From the NCBI GenBank assembly GCA_014762625.1, contig JABURQ010000097.1:56451-120450 (forward strand): a DNA stretch of 64,000 bases. Reading direction: 5' to 3'. Under the pieces are notes generated by a model, which worked only from the letters and a program-made list of their open reading frames with translations, made no database searches and was not told the DNA's origin. The stretch comes from Planctomycetaceae bacterium. Its GTDB lineage: Bacteria > Planctomycetota > Planctomycetia > Planctomycetales > Planctomycetaceae. Below are positions 45,706-54,108 of this stretch, piece after piece; position 1 is the first letter of the stretch, and every line of letters begins with the position of its first letter. Position numbers and translations under genes: made by a program.

Positions 45706-47358
45706 TTAAAAATTGAATCGCATCTCGGGACTTGTAATGAGCGCCCAGAGAATCTGTTTCAAACCGTCCACCGGTCGATCTTCCCGTTCCTGGAGATAGT
45801 CAAGAAACTCGACCATCTCGGCGACATCCGGTTCGCGACCGAGGGTCGAGCGGATCGCCGTTCGAATCTGTTCCTCGGGGCTTTCCAGTTTCTTCAGATA
45901 ACCAATCAGTTTGTCGCCCGAATCCCGCAGGTAATCGTTTTCAATCCGCGCGTTATTGCTGAACAGTAACGCCTCATCGACGCTCACCTGAAAATGCTCG
46001 CCGGGTAGTTCCAGTTGATCCGCCATTCCCTCCGCCGTATTTTCATAACGCTGACGGAAGTCGGCCCACTTTTCGTCTTCGACGGAGGTCGGCAAGTTCT
46101 CCGGCGAGGTACAGGAAATCAACAGCGACAGTGAATATTGTCGGGGGGTCAGCGGTCGCACTTCGCTTACTGCAAAAAACCACGGCTGAGGTCGCTCTCC
46201 CTCCCCGCTCCATTCACTCGACCGAGCATACGCTTCGCTCATCACGATGCCGCCGAGCAGGCGTTTCAGATCGTATTTGTGAGCGACCAAATCCCGTTCC
46301 AACCATTTGAGAAGTTGCGGGTGGCTGGGCATGTTGCCGGAATGATTCTGATCGGGAGGATCGATGATGCCGCTCCCGAAGAGCGACTTCCACATCCGAT
46401 TGACGATCGATTGCGCGAAGAACGACTGATTCTCTTCGGCGAGCGCCAGTTTCACGAACTCCTCGCGCGGACTGAATTCCGGTTCCGGAACTGGAGCATC
46501 CTCTTCCTTCTGAGCTGCTTTAATCAGTTCGTTTCGTTTCTTCCGTTCTTCGTCACTGACCTCACTCTTCGGTTCTTCGATGTTCGCCCCCGTGAGGAAC
46601 ATGAACTGAGCGGTTTTCTCGTCTCCCTCCGTCGTGCGAAACTTCATCTCGCCGTCATACTTCTCCGCCAGTCGGCCCGACTTTGTCTGATAGGTTCGAC
46701 TGAAGAACGACGCGAAACCGAAGTAATGATCCTGCTTCCATTCCCACACCAGCGGATGATCGTGACATTGAGCGCAATTGATGCTCACGCCGAAAAACAG
46801 CTTGCTCGTATCATTCGTCATCTTGTTGACATCTTTGATGCGACTCGCCAGAAACTCTTTGGCGGCAGCCGTCTCTTCATTCGATCCATCGGCCAGCATC
46901 ATCTCGCGGAACATCTGATCCCACGGTTTGTCCTGTTGCACGGACGTCAGCAAATACTCCCGCCACTCATTGTTCTTTTTGATCGGAGCCAGCAAAAGTT
47001 CATCGAGTCGATTGCGTTGATGAAACGCAAAATCGGGCGACGCCAGCAAACGATCGACCAACTTCTGTTTCTTGCCGGGATCGTCTGATGACAGATAGGC
47101 ATCCTGCTCGTGTACGGTTGGAACGCGACCTGCCAGATCGAGGGTCACGCGCCTCAAAAAGGCGGCGTCACTAACCGGGGGCGCGGGGGTAATTTCTTCT
47201 TCAGCGAGCGTCGCGTTGATGTAATGATCGATGGCTTGAGGAATCGACGTTTCCGGCGCGAGCAACTCTTCCTCCGCATTGGCGGAGGTCATCGTGCTGA
47301 GAAACAACGCCAGCAGCACGCTCAAGCGTCGAAAATAAATGAACTCAGGCAGCATCAT
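45706..47358 (-). CDS. DUF1549/DUF1553 domain-containing protein
   Basis: A 550-residue secreted protein with a signal peptide (FRRLSVLLALFLSTMTSANA). DUF1549 occupies about 30-245 with RRVTLDLAGRVPTVHEQ and a CAQCH c-type haem-like motif (NCAQCHDHPLVWEWKQDH). DUF1553 fills the C-terminal part (VNRMWKSLFGSGIIDPPDQ ... LLGGIVMSEAYARSSEW). The start at 47358 is preferred over 47469 because the signal peptide begins there and GGAG lies upstream. It heads the operon with DUF1501 and WD40. The CxxCH suggests covalent haem, but only one site is seen and haem attachment is unproven. Confidence 0.9.
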   Translation of the reverse strand: MMLPEFIYFRRLSVLLALFLSTMTSANAEEELLAPETSIPQAIDHYINATLAEEEITPAPPVSDAAFLRRVTLDLAGRVPTVHEQDAYLSSDDPGKKQKLVDRLLASPDFAFHQRNRLDELLLAPIKKNNEWREYLLTSVQQDKPWDQMFREMMLADGSNEETAAAKEFLASRIKDVNKMTNDTSKLFFGVSINCAQCHDHPLVWEWKQDHYFGFASFFSRTYQTKSGRLAEKYDGEMKFRTTEGDEKTAQFMFLTGANIEEPKSEVSDEERKKRNELIKAAQKEEDAPVPEPEFSPREEFVKLALAEENQSFFAQSIVNRMWKSLFGSGIIDPPDQNHSGNMPSHPQLLKWLERDLVAHKYDLKRLLGGIVMSEAYARSSEWSGEGERPQPWFFAVSEVRPLTPRQYSLSLLISCTSPENLPTSVEDEKWADFRQRYENTAEGMADQLELPGEHFQVSVDEALLFSNNARIENDYLRDSGDKLIGYLKKLESPEEQIRTAIRSTLGREPDVAEMVEFLDYLQEREDRPVDGLKQILWALITSPEMRFNF

Positions 47359-47534
47359 GAGGTGGGCTCCGCTGCGGCAGGACACTGAAACCGTTGGTGA
47401 GAACGGTAGGGGTGTATCAATCAGGTGGGTGGAGAACGACCGCGATCGTCCCAAATCTTCACTCGACATAAATCGTGGTTCCTCAGAACCTTAAATCATG
47501 ATCGAGCGATAGATCCGTAATACTAGATATTAAC

Positions 47535-47845
47535 AGTGCCTGATGTATCGGACAACAACTTTTTACGGCGGGCAGAGCTTCCCGAACCCGTAAAGTTTCG
47601 CAGGTTGCAATAGAGTCTTTGATAGTAGGAACTTAGCAGTAATTTGCTCTAACACCGGGAACTGCGGCAAACTTTCCAGAACGGGAGGAAGAACTCACTT
47701 CTCTTGTGTTTTAAGCGGTTAACAAGTACCTTTGAACCCAGAAGACGAGCGTTGACGCGACGCCAGATGGAACTCGAGTCTCGCGTTACTTCGGCCGAAC
47801 TACACCGAGACTCCGCCATGTCCACACACCATGGCGGATTTTTTT
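47535..47845 (+). ncRNA. Candidate structured non-coding RNA
   Basis: No protein gene fits this stretch of about 300 bp, but three hairpins line up on the plus strand. The first is TTTACGG-CGGG / CCCG-aac-CCGTAAA (47562-47594, 11 pairs and one bulge). The second is GAGTCTCG / CGAGACTC (47776-47813), with the 10-nt palindrome TTCGGCCGAA inside. The third is a terminator (47812-47838) followed by T7. An AT-rich segment (TAATACTAGATATTAAC) lies just before. I do not recognise a family; 6S-like or a planctomycete-specific RNA are possible. Boundaries are approximate. Confidence 0.35.
47812..47845 (+). terminator. Intrinsic terminator
   Basis: TCCGCCATG TCCACACAC CATGGCGGA followed by seven T's gives a 9-bp perfect stem and a U-tract on the plus strand. 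There is no plus-strand protein gene upstream that it would serve, which supports an RNA gene here. Its T-run overlaps the last codons of the minus-strand antitoxin-like gene. Confidence 0.75.
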
Positions 47846-48077
47846 ATGCGCGGACTGATTGCAGCAGTTCCTGTTTGACTTCTTCCCAGCTTCGTCCACT
47901 CTGGGGATTCTGGTGGTGATCAGCGATACGACGCTCAAGCTCTTGCTTTTGTGCGTCCGTTAACTCGAAGTGATTCTCTTCGTCGGCGACGCTTTCCCAA
48001 ATCTGTTCAACGAGATCGATGCGTTCATTCAGAGAAAGATTTCGTATCTCGGGAGGCAATGTTTGGTCGGACATCAT
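47844..48077 (-). CDS. Addiction-module antitoxin-like protein (orphan)
   Basis: A 77-residue acidic, helical protein (IRNLSLNERIDLVEQIWESVADE ... ELERRIADHHQNPQSGRSWEEVKQELL). The pattern is that of the TIGR02574/unstable-antitoxin family, in which antitoxins neutralise ParE/RelE-type mRNA interferases or gyrase inhibitors. No toxin gene is found directly downstream, so it appears to be an orphan or the toxin is lost. The C-terminus abuts the plus-strand terminator. Confidence 0.75.
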   Translation of the reverse strand: MMSDQTLPPEIRNLSLNERIDLVEQIWESVADEENHFELTDAQKQELERRIADHHQNPQSGRSWEEVKQELLQSVRA

Positions 48078-48193
48078 AGGAACCTCTTAATGAATAAGCA
48101 GTACATTAATTACAACTGTTCAAGGAGATAACGAACAAGCCCTATTGAATCTCCACGAACTCTGAGATCTCCGCGGTTTGAAATCTGAGTAAC

Positions 48194-48655
48194 TCAGATG
48201 ACTCCACCATGCTCGCGTAAATTTCTTTCCTTGAACTCAATCTTAATCGTGGAACTGGGTTGAGAGTTCAGCAGTTGATTGTCGAGCCAATTTCTGTCTT
48301 CAGTTCGGAAAACCCCTTCTCTCAGATCACCATCACCATGATTCTGAACAAAGCGATTTTTCAATAAGGCCAGACGAAATTGCTCCCTATCATTTGAGTA
48401 ACCAGTGATCGATTGATCAGAAATAGGCATTGTAGCGAAGTATGGCTTCCACTTGGCATTTTGATAGATCACTGAAAATTGTTCGATGACTGAAGAGTCG
48501 GTAATTGTCACCGTTTTCAACTGATCCTCTTCACTCATCACCACGACCAAGACATCAATTGATTCCAAGGACTTGACCGTAGCCTTGTCAGGTCCAAAAA
48601 ACGGAGCTGCACATCCGAAAATCGATAAGACGCTGAGTAGCAACAACGGACGCAT
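48194..48655 (-). CDS. Putative lipoprotein of unknown function
   Basis: A 153-residue protein starting with a lipoprotein signal (RPLLLLSVLSIFGCAAP), with the lipobox Cys at about residue 15. GGGAG is about nine bases ahead of the ATG at 48655; the track's 48682 start would disturb the signal. The rest has a mixed alpha/beta pattern (LESIDVLVVVMSEEDQLKTVTITD) without catalytic motif. It is probably periplasmic, anchored to an outer or inner membrane. Function unknown. Confidence 0.7.
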   Translation of the reverse strand: MRPLLLLSVLSIFGCAAPFFGPDKATVKSLESIDVLVVVMSEEDQLKTVTITDSSVIEQFSVIYQNAKWKPYFATMPISDQSITGYSNDREQFRLALLKNRFVQNHGDGDLREGVFRTEDRNWLDNQLLNSQPSSTIKIEFKERNLREHGGVI

Positions 48656-48717
48656 TGATTCGATCTCCCTGACCCGTAACAAAACAGCAAAGTAGAGTTA
48701 ATATGCAGGCCTGTCGA

Positions 48718-48735
48718 GAGCAATCCAGATTGCTC
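48718..48735 (-). terminator. Hairpin after the solute operon (weak terminator candidate)
   Basis: GAGCAAT CCAG ATTGCTC forms a perfect 7-bp stem with a 4-nt loop directly downstream of the last gene of the solute operon. No U-tract follows, so termination is uncertain. Confidence 0.35.
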
Positions 48736-48737
48736 AA

Positions 48738-49952
48738 CTACCCCGCGGCATCCTCCGCAACTGCGTCTCGTAACCGCTGAGGGAAGTCCGGGAAGACCGT
48801 GATCACCCGCGACCAGTTCGGGATTGCTTCCCCGCCCGCAGGATCGTTCTGGAACGCATCGCCGGCATCAACAATCCGCTGGGCAAAGCCTTCAACCGCC
48901 TGCTCTTCGGAATGCCGGTCAAAACTCAAACCGTTCATGCGGGCATCAGCGTGATACTGCCTGACGAGATCCTGTGCCGAGCGGAGATAAACGGAACGGA
49001 GCGTATTGAAGTCGCCTGTTTCAAACACAGTGCCCATGCTCGCCATCGTGCGAAACATCGTGGTGAGAATGTCGCGAGCCATTTTCTGAAGCCCCTTCTC
49101 GGGATCATCCAGCGACAACGATTGATGCTTGTGTTCGTACTGCTGACACAATTCCACCTGACAGACCCGCTTGAGCGATGTGTTGCGATACACTTCCGCC
49201 AGCGTACCGACCTCAAGTCCCCAGTCGCACGGGATGCGATTCGAACGGGCTAGATTCGACGTGACGGCAAACTCTCCCGACAATGGATAACGGAAGCTGC
49301 CCATGTAGTCGAGAAACTCCTGATGCCCGAGCAGCATCGTCAAGGCATTCACCAGCGGCGCGACCAGCAAACGCACGACGCGACCGTGCATGCGGTCGGT
49401 GCAGCGGGTGTAGTATGCTTTACAGAATTCAAAATCGAAACTCGGCTCGGCCATCGGCAAACATAACCGCGCCAACATTTCCACTTCATAATTGACGATG
49501 TCGCAATCGTGAAGAACGAACGCCTTCAATCGCGGGTCGGCCAACAGATACCCGAACGATGTCCACGCCGAGCGTCCTTTACCCGGCACCGATAAATTCA
49601 GACCGGCGTCGATTAATTCCTGGTAAAGTCCCTGAATGCGCGGTCCGTCCGTCCACATCACAGACGCCTTGTCCCCCAGCGGGGCCACCTTCTCGCAGGT
49701 TTCGCGGTAGTCGGCTTCCTCGGGAGCGACGCCGAGCGTGATCGAAATCTGATCGATGAAACCAACGCTCTTTAACTCCTCGACAATCTTCTCGAACGCC
49801 GGTGCTCTCATGTCGCCCGCTGTGACGGGCAATATCAAACCGAGAGGATACGTCTTCGTCACTTTTTCCAGTCGTTCGACCAGATAATCAGGATCGGCGG
49901 TTCCGAGATCGTGAAGCGTGGTAATCAGACCGTTTTGCAGGAAGTCGGGCAT
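48738..49952 (-). CDS. gpgS: Glucosyl-3-phosphoglycerate synthase-like glycosyltransferase (GT81)
   Basis: A 404-residue glycosyltransferase, cytoplasmic. The pattern matches GpgS: YPLGLILPVTAGDM, VPGKGRSAWTSFGYLLADP, the metal-binding HDCDIVNYEVEML, FDFEFCKAYYTRC(TDRMHGRVVR) and YPLSGEFAVTSNLARSNRIPCDWGLEVGTLAEVY. Known family members transfer glucose from an NDP-sugar to 3-phosphoglycerate, the first step to glucosylglycerate (GG) or mannosylglucosylglycerate (MGG), both compatible solutes. It is last of a five-gene operon with HAD, GT4 and GH13 genes that fit the same pathway. Rhodopirellula baltica is reported to make MGG with such a gene. Confidence 0.75.
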   Translation of the reverse strand: MPDFLQNGLITTLHDLGTADPDYLVERLEKVTKTYPLGLILPVTAGDMRAPAFEKIVEELKSVGFIDQISITLGVAPEEADYRETCEKVAPLGDKASVMWTDGPRIQGLYQELIDAGLNLSVPGKGRSAWTSFGYLLADPRLKAFVLHDCDIVNYEVEMLARLCLPMAEPSFDFEFCKAYYTRCTDRMHGRVVRLLVAPLVNALTMLLGHQEFLDYMGSFRYPLSGEFAVTSNLARSNRIPCDWGLEVGTLAEVYRNTSLKRVCQVELCQQYEHKHQSLSLDDPEKGLQKMARDILTTMFRTMASMGTVFETGDFNTLRSVYLRSAQDLVRQYHADARMNGLSFDRHSEEQAVEGFAQRIVDAGDAFQNDPAGGEAIPNWSRVITVFPDFPQRLRDAVAEDAAG

Positions 49953-50091
49953 TGGCGTGTCAGTTCTTCATCGTACGTGTTGAGTGTTGTTATCTCTGTA
50001 ACATCCGCTGTGCAGACCGAGTATCAATGTCAATTTCTCAGTTGCTCAAAGTCGCTCATGCCGACACGGAGTGTCGGCTTACAGTGAACGC

Positions 50092-51819
50092 TCAACGTGA
50101 GAGTTCATCCTCCACCAGCCAGAGAGTTTCCCAACCCTCTAATTCAGTCGTCCCATTATGCTCAAATCGACGGCCCGTGAGCAAATCGGAAACCGTTTTC
50201 GGCAGATCCTTCGAGGGAAGCGACTGAGGCACACTGCTGACATTCGTGAAGCACCAGATCGATTGCTCACCCGACTGAGATGTTCGTTGAAACGCAACGA
50301 CTGCTGGATTGTCCTTTGAAAACACCTCCTGTCGCGCATCGGGATGAAACGCGGATTGTTTCGTGCGAACATCCAATAGATGGCAATAGCCCTGGTAAAC
50401 GTGTGCCGAGACAGAATTTTCATTGCCGAGAACTGCTTCCAGTTCCGATCGTTCAAACTTCCGACGGTTAATGGACCGAGCGCGACCGGTTTTCTCCATC
50501 CCGACGACATCGTTGAGCGTTCCCACCAGACTGTGAAAATAAATCCCCGGAATACCCTGCAACGTCAGCATGATCGACTGGCTCGCCAGGAATCGTTTCG
50601 CGTGCTGCTCTGCGGGAAGACCGTCTGGTTCATCGAGCGCGGACAAATAAGTGATATTCAATTCATAAGGACTCTCACTGCCGTCCGGATTGCGTTTCAT
50701 GCTGATCTGCCCGCCGCGAGCTTGCACGTTTTCCAACAGCCGCGCAAATCGTTCTCCTTCCACCAAACCTTCCAGCGGTCGCACACCGATCCCGTCGTGA
50801 GACGCGGTGAAATTGAAATAGGTGGTTCCCGCTTGCGGCGGTTCGAGATTCGACAACCACGCGAGGAGCGGCGTCGCGTCTTCCGAGAGAAACGCATCAA
50901 GCAGCAGTGGAGCCAGCGAAAACTGATACACCATTTGAGCTTCGTCGCCGTCTCCGAAATAGCTGACGTTTTCTTTATGTGGCACATTGGTCTCGGAGAT
51001 CAGAATCGTCCCCGGAGCATAGGCATCCAGAACGTCTCGCATCAGCTTAACGACCTCATGGGTCTGCGGCAGGTGAATGCAACTTGTCCCCAATTCTTTC
51101 CAGAGATAGGCAATCGCATCGAGACGCACCACTTCCGCCCCCTGCTTTGCATACATCAGCAAGACGTCCAACATCTCGATCAGGACGTCGGGATTCTCGT
51201 AATTCAAATCGACCTGATCGGCAGAAAACGTCGTCCAGACATGTTTGAAACCGGACGGCGTCTCAAATGCCGTCAACAACGGCAAACTGCGCGGGCGCGT
51301 GACCAGTGCTAACCGTGCATCTTCCGGATCGGCGGTGATGAAATAATCCTTGCCGGGTGCTTCGTCTTTCAGAAATTCCTGAAAATACTCACTCGACGCC
51401 GAACAGTGATTGAGCACCTGATCGAACATCAGTCGAAAATATTGTCCGATGTCGGTGACGTCATCCCAGTCCCCCAGTTCGGGATCGATACGTCTGTAAT
51501 CGACGACCGAAAAACCATCATCCGAGGTATAGGGAAAGAAAGGGAGAAAGTGGACGCCTCGGATTTTCCGATCGAGTTCCCGATCGCACAGAAATTGCCT
51601 CAGCGTCGAGATAGGAGCTTCGCCTTCGGATCTCACCATATCGCCGTAGGTGATCAGGATACCATCTCGCTCATCCCACCAGGAATCTTCGAGTTCGCGG
51701 GGAGGCGGAACCGGTTCGAGTTTCGCTTCGAGTTTCGCCAGCACCGCTTCCGCCCGCTCTCCGTACAGGAACTCCAGGCGTTTTCTCATCTTCGCACGAA
51801 CAGCGTCATCCAAGCTCAT
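50092..51819 (-). CDS. GH13 sucrose/glucosylglycerate phosphorylase-like enzyme
   Basis: A 575-residue (beta/alpha)8 enzyme of the GH13_18 subfamily. Catalytic residues are visible: nucleophile Asp234 in EVVRLDAIAYLWKE, acid/base Glu276 in ILISETNVPHKEN and stabilising Asp342 in TASHDGIGVRPLEG. The last part has GRARSINRRKFERSEL as in sucrose phosphorylases. Family members split sucrose, glucosylglycerol or glucosylglycerate with phosphate. Between a GpgS-like and a GT4 gene, glucosylglycerate phosphorylase is the best guess, allowing recovery of glucose-1-phosphate. AAGGA precedes the ATG. Cytoplasmic. Confidence 0.8.
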   Translation of the reverse strand: MSLDDAVRAKMRKRLEFLYGERAEAVLAKLEAKLEPVPPPRELEDSWWDERDGILITYGDMVRSEGEAPISTLRQFLCDRELDRKIRGVHFLPFFPYTSDDGFSVVDYRRIDPELGDWDDVTDIGQYFRLMFDQVLNHCSASSEYFQEFLKDEAPGKDYFITADPEDARLALVTRPRSLPLLTAFETPSGFKHVWTTFSADQVDLNYENPDVLIEMLDVLLMYAKQGAEVVRLDAIAYLWKELGTSCIHLPQTHEVVKLMRDVLDAYAPGTILISETNVPHKENVSYFGDGDEAQMVYQFSLAPLLLDAFLSEDATPLLAWLSNLEPPQAGTTYFNFTASHDGIGVRPLEGLVEGERFARLLENVQARGGQISMKRNPDGSESPYELNITYLSALDEPDGLPAEQHAKRFLASQSIMLTLQGIPGIYFHSLVGTLNDVVGMEKTGRARSINRRKFERSELEAVLGNENSVSAHVYQGYCHLLDVRTKQSAFHPDARQEVFSKDNPAVVAFQRTSQSGEQSIWCFTNVSSVPQSLPSKDLPKTVSDLLTGRRFEHNGTTELEGWETLWLVEDELSR

Positions 51820-51844
51820 CCGTTCTTTCCTTATTGTCGTCCCG

Positions 51845-53122
51845 TCAATCCGCTTCGAGATCGTCCGAACCGGTCACGTTGCAGATGAGCGCCCGCAACT
51901 TTCGTCGTAATACCGAATAGCTGAAAAAGAGATTTGAAAGCTCGTAGTTCTTCTCGACCATCGCTTCGCGATACTCGGCATCGTCCATCACTTTGCGAAC
52001 GTGATTGATGACGCGATCGGTCAGAATCCCTTCTGCCGTCACCACTTGAAATCCGCGCGGCTCGATATCGGTGATGAAGATCGAGTAACGATTCACGACG
52101 ACTGGTTTCTTGAAATAAAACGCTTCCAGCAGAGCGTTGCCGAACCCTTCGTAAATGCTGAAATACGTCACCAGATCGGCGTGAGGATACACATCTTCCA
52201 GCGAGTAAATCTTCTCACCGTCCGGTCCTTCTTCCCGATGATCGCCGATTCGTGTGTGCGCGAACCGCAAATCGACGCCCGCCTGTTCGGCCTGATAGAT
52301 CAAAGCGTTCAGATAATCATCCCCTTCGTCGCCCGACTCGTGAGTCACGACCAGTTTGTAGCGAGGATCCTTCAACTGCGCGAGCAGATTAATCGCCTGT
52401 TCGATTCCTTTTCGTGGAACGACCCGCGTCGGTTGCAGCACTAGGATATCGTCCTCGGTGAGACCGATTTCGGTGCGGAAGTCGCTGGCGTATTCGTCCT
52501 GTTCCGGAGGGGGAGTTTCGAAATCAATCACGTTGGGAATCAGAATCGACGGACACCCTTTGCGGTGCGCGAGATCCTGCTGGGCGGGTGTGTTGATTGT
52601 CACGTGCTGGATCGACGGCAACGACGGCGGAAACGACATCTGTAGAAAGTCCGCTACCGAATTGACGGAAAAGCGATCCCGTTCCCAGGAAAAGTCGTGG
52701 TGGTGCGCGATCACCGGAAATTCGGTCTCAGCGATAAAATTGGTCAGTGCGATCCCCAACGGAATATGCATCGGAATCGTGAGCGCATTCTGAGCGATCA
52801 TGATGTCGATATTGAAGCGTTCGACGAAGTCGTACAGCGTCCGCTTCAGCATCGCCGCCATGTCGTTGATGCGACGCGTCAAATCGGGAGACCGCCGCAT
52901 CCGTCCGAACGCTTCTTTATTGATGGCGAGATTTTCAGGATGACCGAAGAACGCTTCGGGAACCGTCATACTGATGTCGGGATGACGGTCGAGCTTGCCG
53001 GCGTACCAGTAACTGACATGCTTGTGATGCCAGAGAATCTCCGCCCATTTTGCGCTTTCCAGAGAAACGCCATCCGTTCCCGCGAAGCGGGTCGAAACAA
53101 AGCCGATATTTTGAGGACGCAT
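51845..53122 (-). CDS. GT4 glycosyltransferase, candidate mannosylglucosyl(phospho)glycerate synthase
   Basis: A 425-residue GT-B-fold enzyme. The N-terminal Gly-rich start is [23 protein letters not shown], and the C-terminal nucleotide-binding part has [15 protein letters not shown] and E-x7-E as [21 protein letters not shown]. Such GT4 enzymes use GDP-mannose or UDP-glucose. In the operon it would be the second transferase, extending the glucosylglycerate core to a mannosylated solute (MggA or MggS type); this is inference from position. It lies 25 bp before the GH13 gene. Confidence 0.75.
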   Translation of the reverse strand: MRPQNIGFVSTRFAGTDGVSLESAKWAEILWHHKHVSYWYAGKLDRHPDISMTVPEAFFGHPENLAINKEAFGRMRRSPDLTRRINDMAAMLKRTLYDFVERFNIDIMIAQNALTIPMHIPLGIALTNFIAETEFPVIAHHHDFSWERDRFSVNSVADFLQMSFPPSLPSIQHVTINTPAQQDLAHRKGCPSILIPNVIDFETPPPEQDEYASDFRTEIGLTEDDILVLQPTRVVPRKGIEQAINLLAQLKDPRYKLVVTHESGDEGDDYLNALIYQAEQAGVDLRFAHTRIGDHREEGPDGEKIYSLEDVYPHADLVTYFSIYEGFGNALLEAFYFKKPVVVNRYSIFITDIEPRGFQVVTAEGILTDRVINHVRKVMDDAEYREAMVEKNYELSNLFFSYSVLRRKLRALICNVTGSDDLEAD

Positions 53123-53217
53123 CGCCTCGTTCTCTCCTGATATTCAAGATATCTAATCTGACTGGCGGTCTCTTAAGCTGCGAGGCTGTCTGTGTGCGTG
53201 TGTAAAGACCCTGTTAA

Positions 53218-54108
53218 TTATCCAACTCCCAGCGCCGTAAGCAACTGCCGAAGATCGGTTACCACCAAATCGGGATGAACTTCCCGAACGCGGTCGTCTC
53301 CCTCGCGACACCGCAAACTGCGCGCATCTCCCGCAAATAAAGCGGTTTTGAAGCCGATCGTTGAGGCCGGCCAGATATCTTTCAACATATCATTCCCGAC
53401 GTAGAGTGTTTGTGCGGGTGAAATCCCCAACGTATCCAAAGTATCGGCTGCCTGTTGATACAGATACTCTCCCGGTTTGGCGCGGAGATAACGGTACGAA
53501 TAAAAACGTAAATCGTCACGAAAGCCGAGGTCATCCAGAGACGCATCACAAAGTACGGGGAACAGCAACGGTGTAAAAAACTGAGCGTTACTGATGAGAC
53601 CCAGTTCCCGACCGGTCTCTGCCATCTTCCGTATCGTTTCCGTTATTCCGGGCATCGGCCAGACCGGATTCACCCGACATTCGTACTCGACAGCCAACTG
53701 TTCGCACAAAATCGGCGTCAGCACCACATCGCTCCATCCCTCTTCACAATAACGATTCAGGACATCCCGCCAGACCGCCAGAATATCGATCTCCGGATAT
53801 TGAATGTCTTCGAGACGATGACGCTCCTGATGAGCGAGAATCGTTTCATGCAAAACAGCGACTCCATGTTCAGGATCGGGCAACACCGGCAGACCAACCG
53901 CCTGCATCGCCGCGATCAACGCCTTCGCCGGAACCGTCTCCGCATGCGCGCCGATATCTCCACTGCCGCTGATCAGCAAAGTCCCGTAGATATCAAACAG
54001 GACCGCCTTGATCTCATCAAGCACGTGAATCCTCGGGCTTGTCGCCGTATCGATCGCTTCCAGGGGATGAGAAAGTTCGGCAATGATCTCGTTAATCGCA
54101 TCCGTCAT
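53218..54108 (-). CDS. HAD-superfamily phosphatase
   Basis: A 296-residue hydrolase with the haloacid dehalogenase fold. Motif I is KAVLFDIYGTLLIS with nucleophile Asp, motif II Ser in GLISNAQFF, conserved Lys in RAKPGEYLYQ and motif III TLYVGNDMLKDIWPA (two acidic residues). The DIYGT form resembles dehalogenase-type HADs. It overlaps the preceding glycosyltransferase by four bases (ATGA), so the two are translationally coupled. In this operon the likely substrate is a glycosyl-3-phosphoglycerate, giving the free solute. Confidence 0.82.
   Translation of the reverse strand: MTDAINEIIAELSHPLEAIDTATSPRIHVLDEIKAVLFDIYGTLLISGSGDIGAHAETVPAKALIAAMQAVGLPVLPDPEHGVAVLHETILAHQERHRLEDIQYPEIDILAVWRDVLNRYCEEGWSDVVLTPILCEQLAVEYECRVNPVWPMPGITETIRKMAETGRELGLISNAQFFTPLLFPVLCDASLDDLGFRDDLRFYSYRYLRAKPGEYLYQQAADTLDTLGISPAQTLYVGNDMLKDIWPASTIGFKTALFAGDARSLRCREGDDRVREVHPDLVVTDLRQLLTALGVG

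Noticed and set aside
46138-47088. 316-residue plus-strand ORF opposite the DUF1549/1553 gene
   Set aside because: Arg/Phe/His-rich antisense composition without motifs; the minus strand carries recognised DUF1549/DUF1553.
50380-51312. 310-residue plus-strand ORF opposite the GH13 gene
   Set aside because: Antisense shadow; GH13 catalytic residues lie on the other strand.
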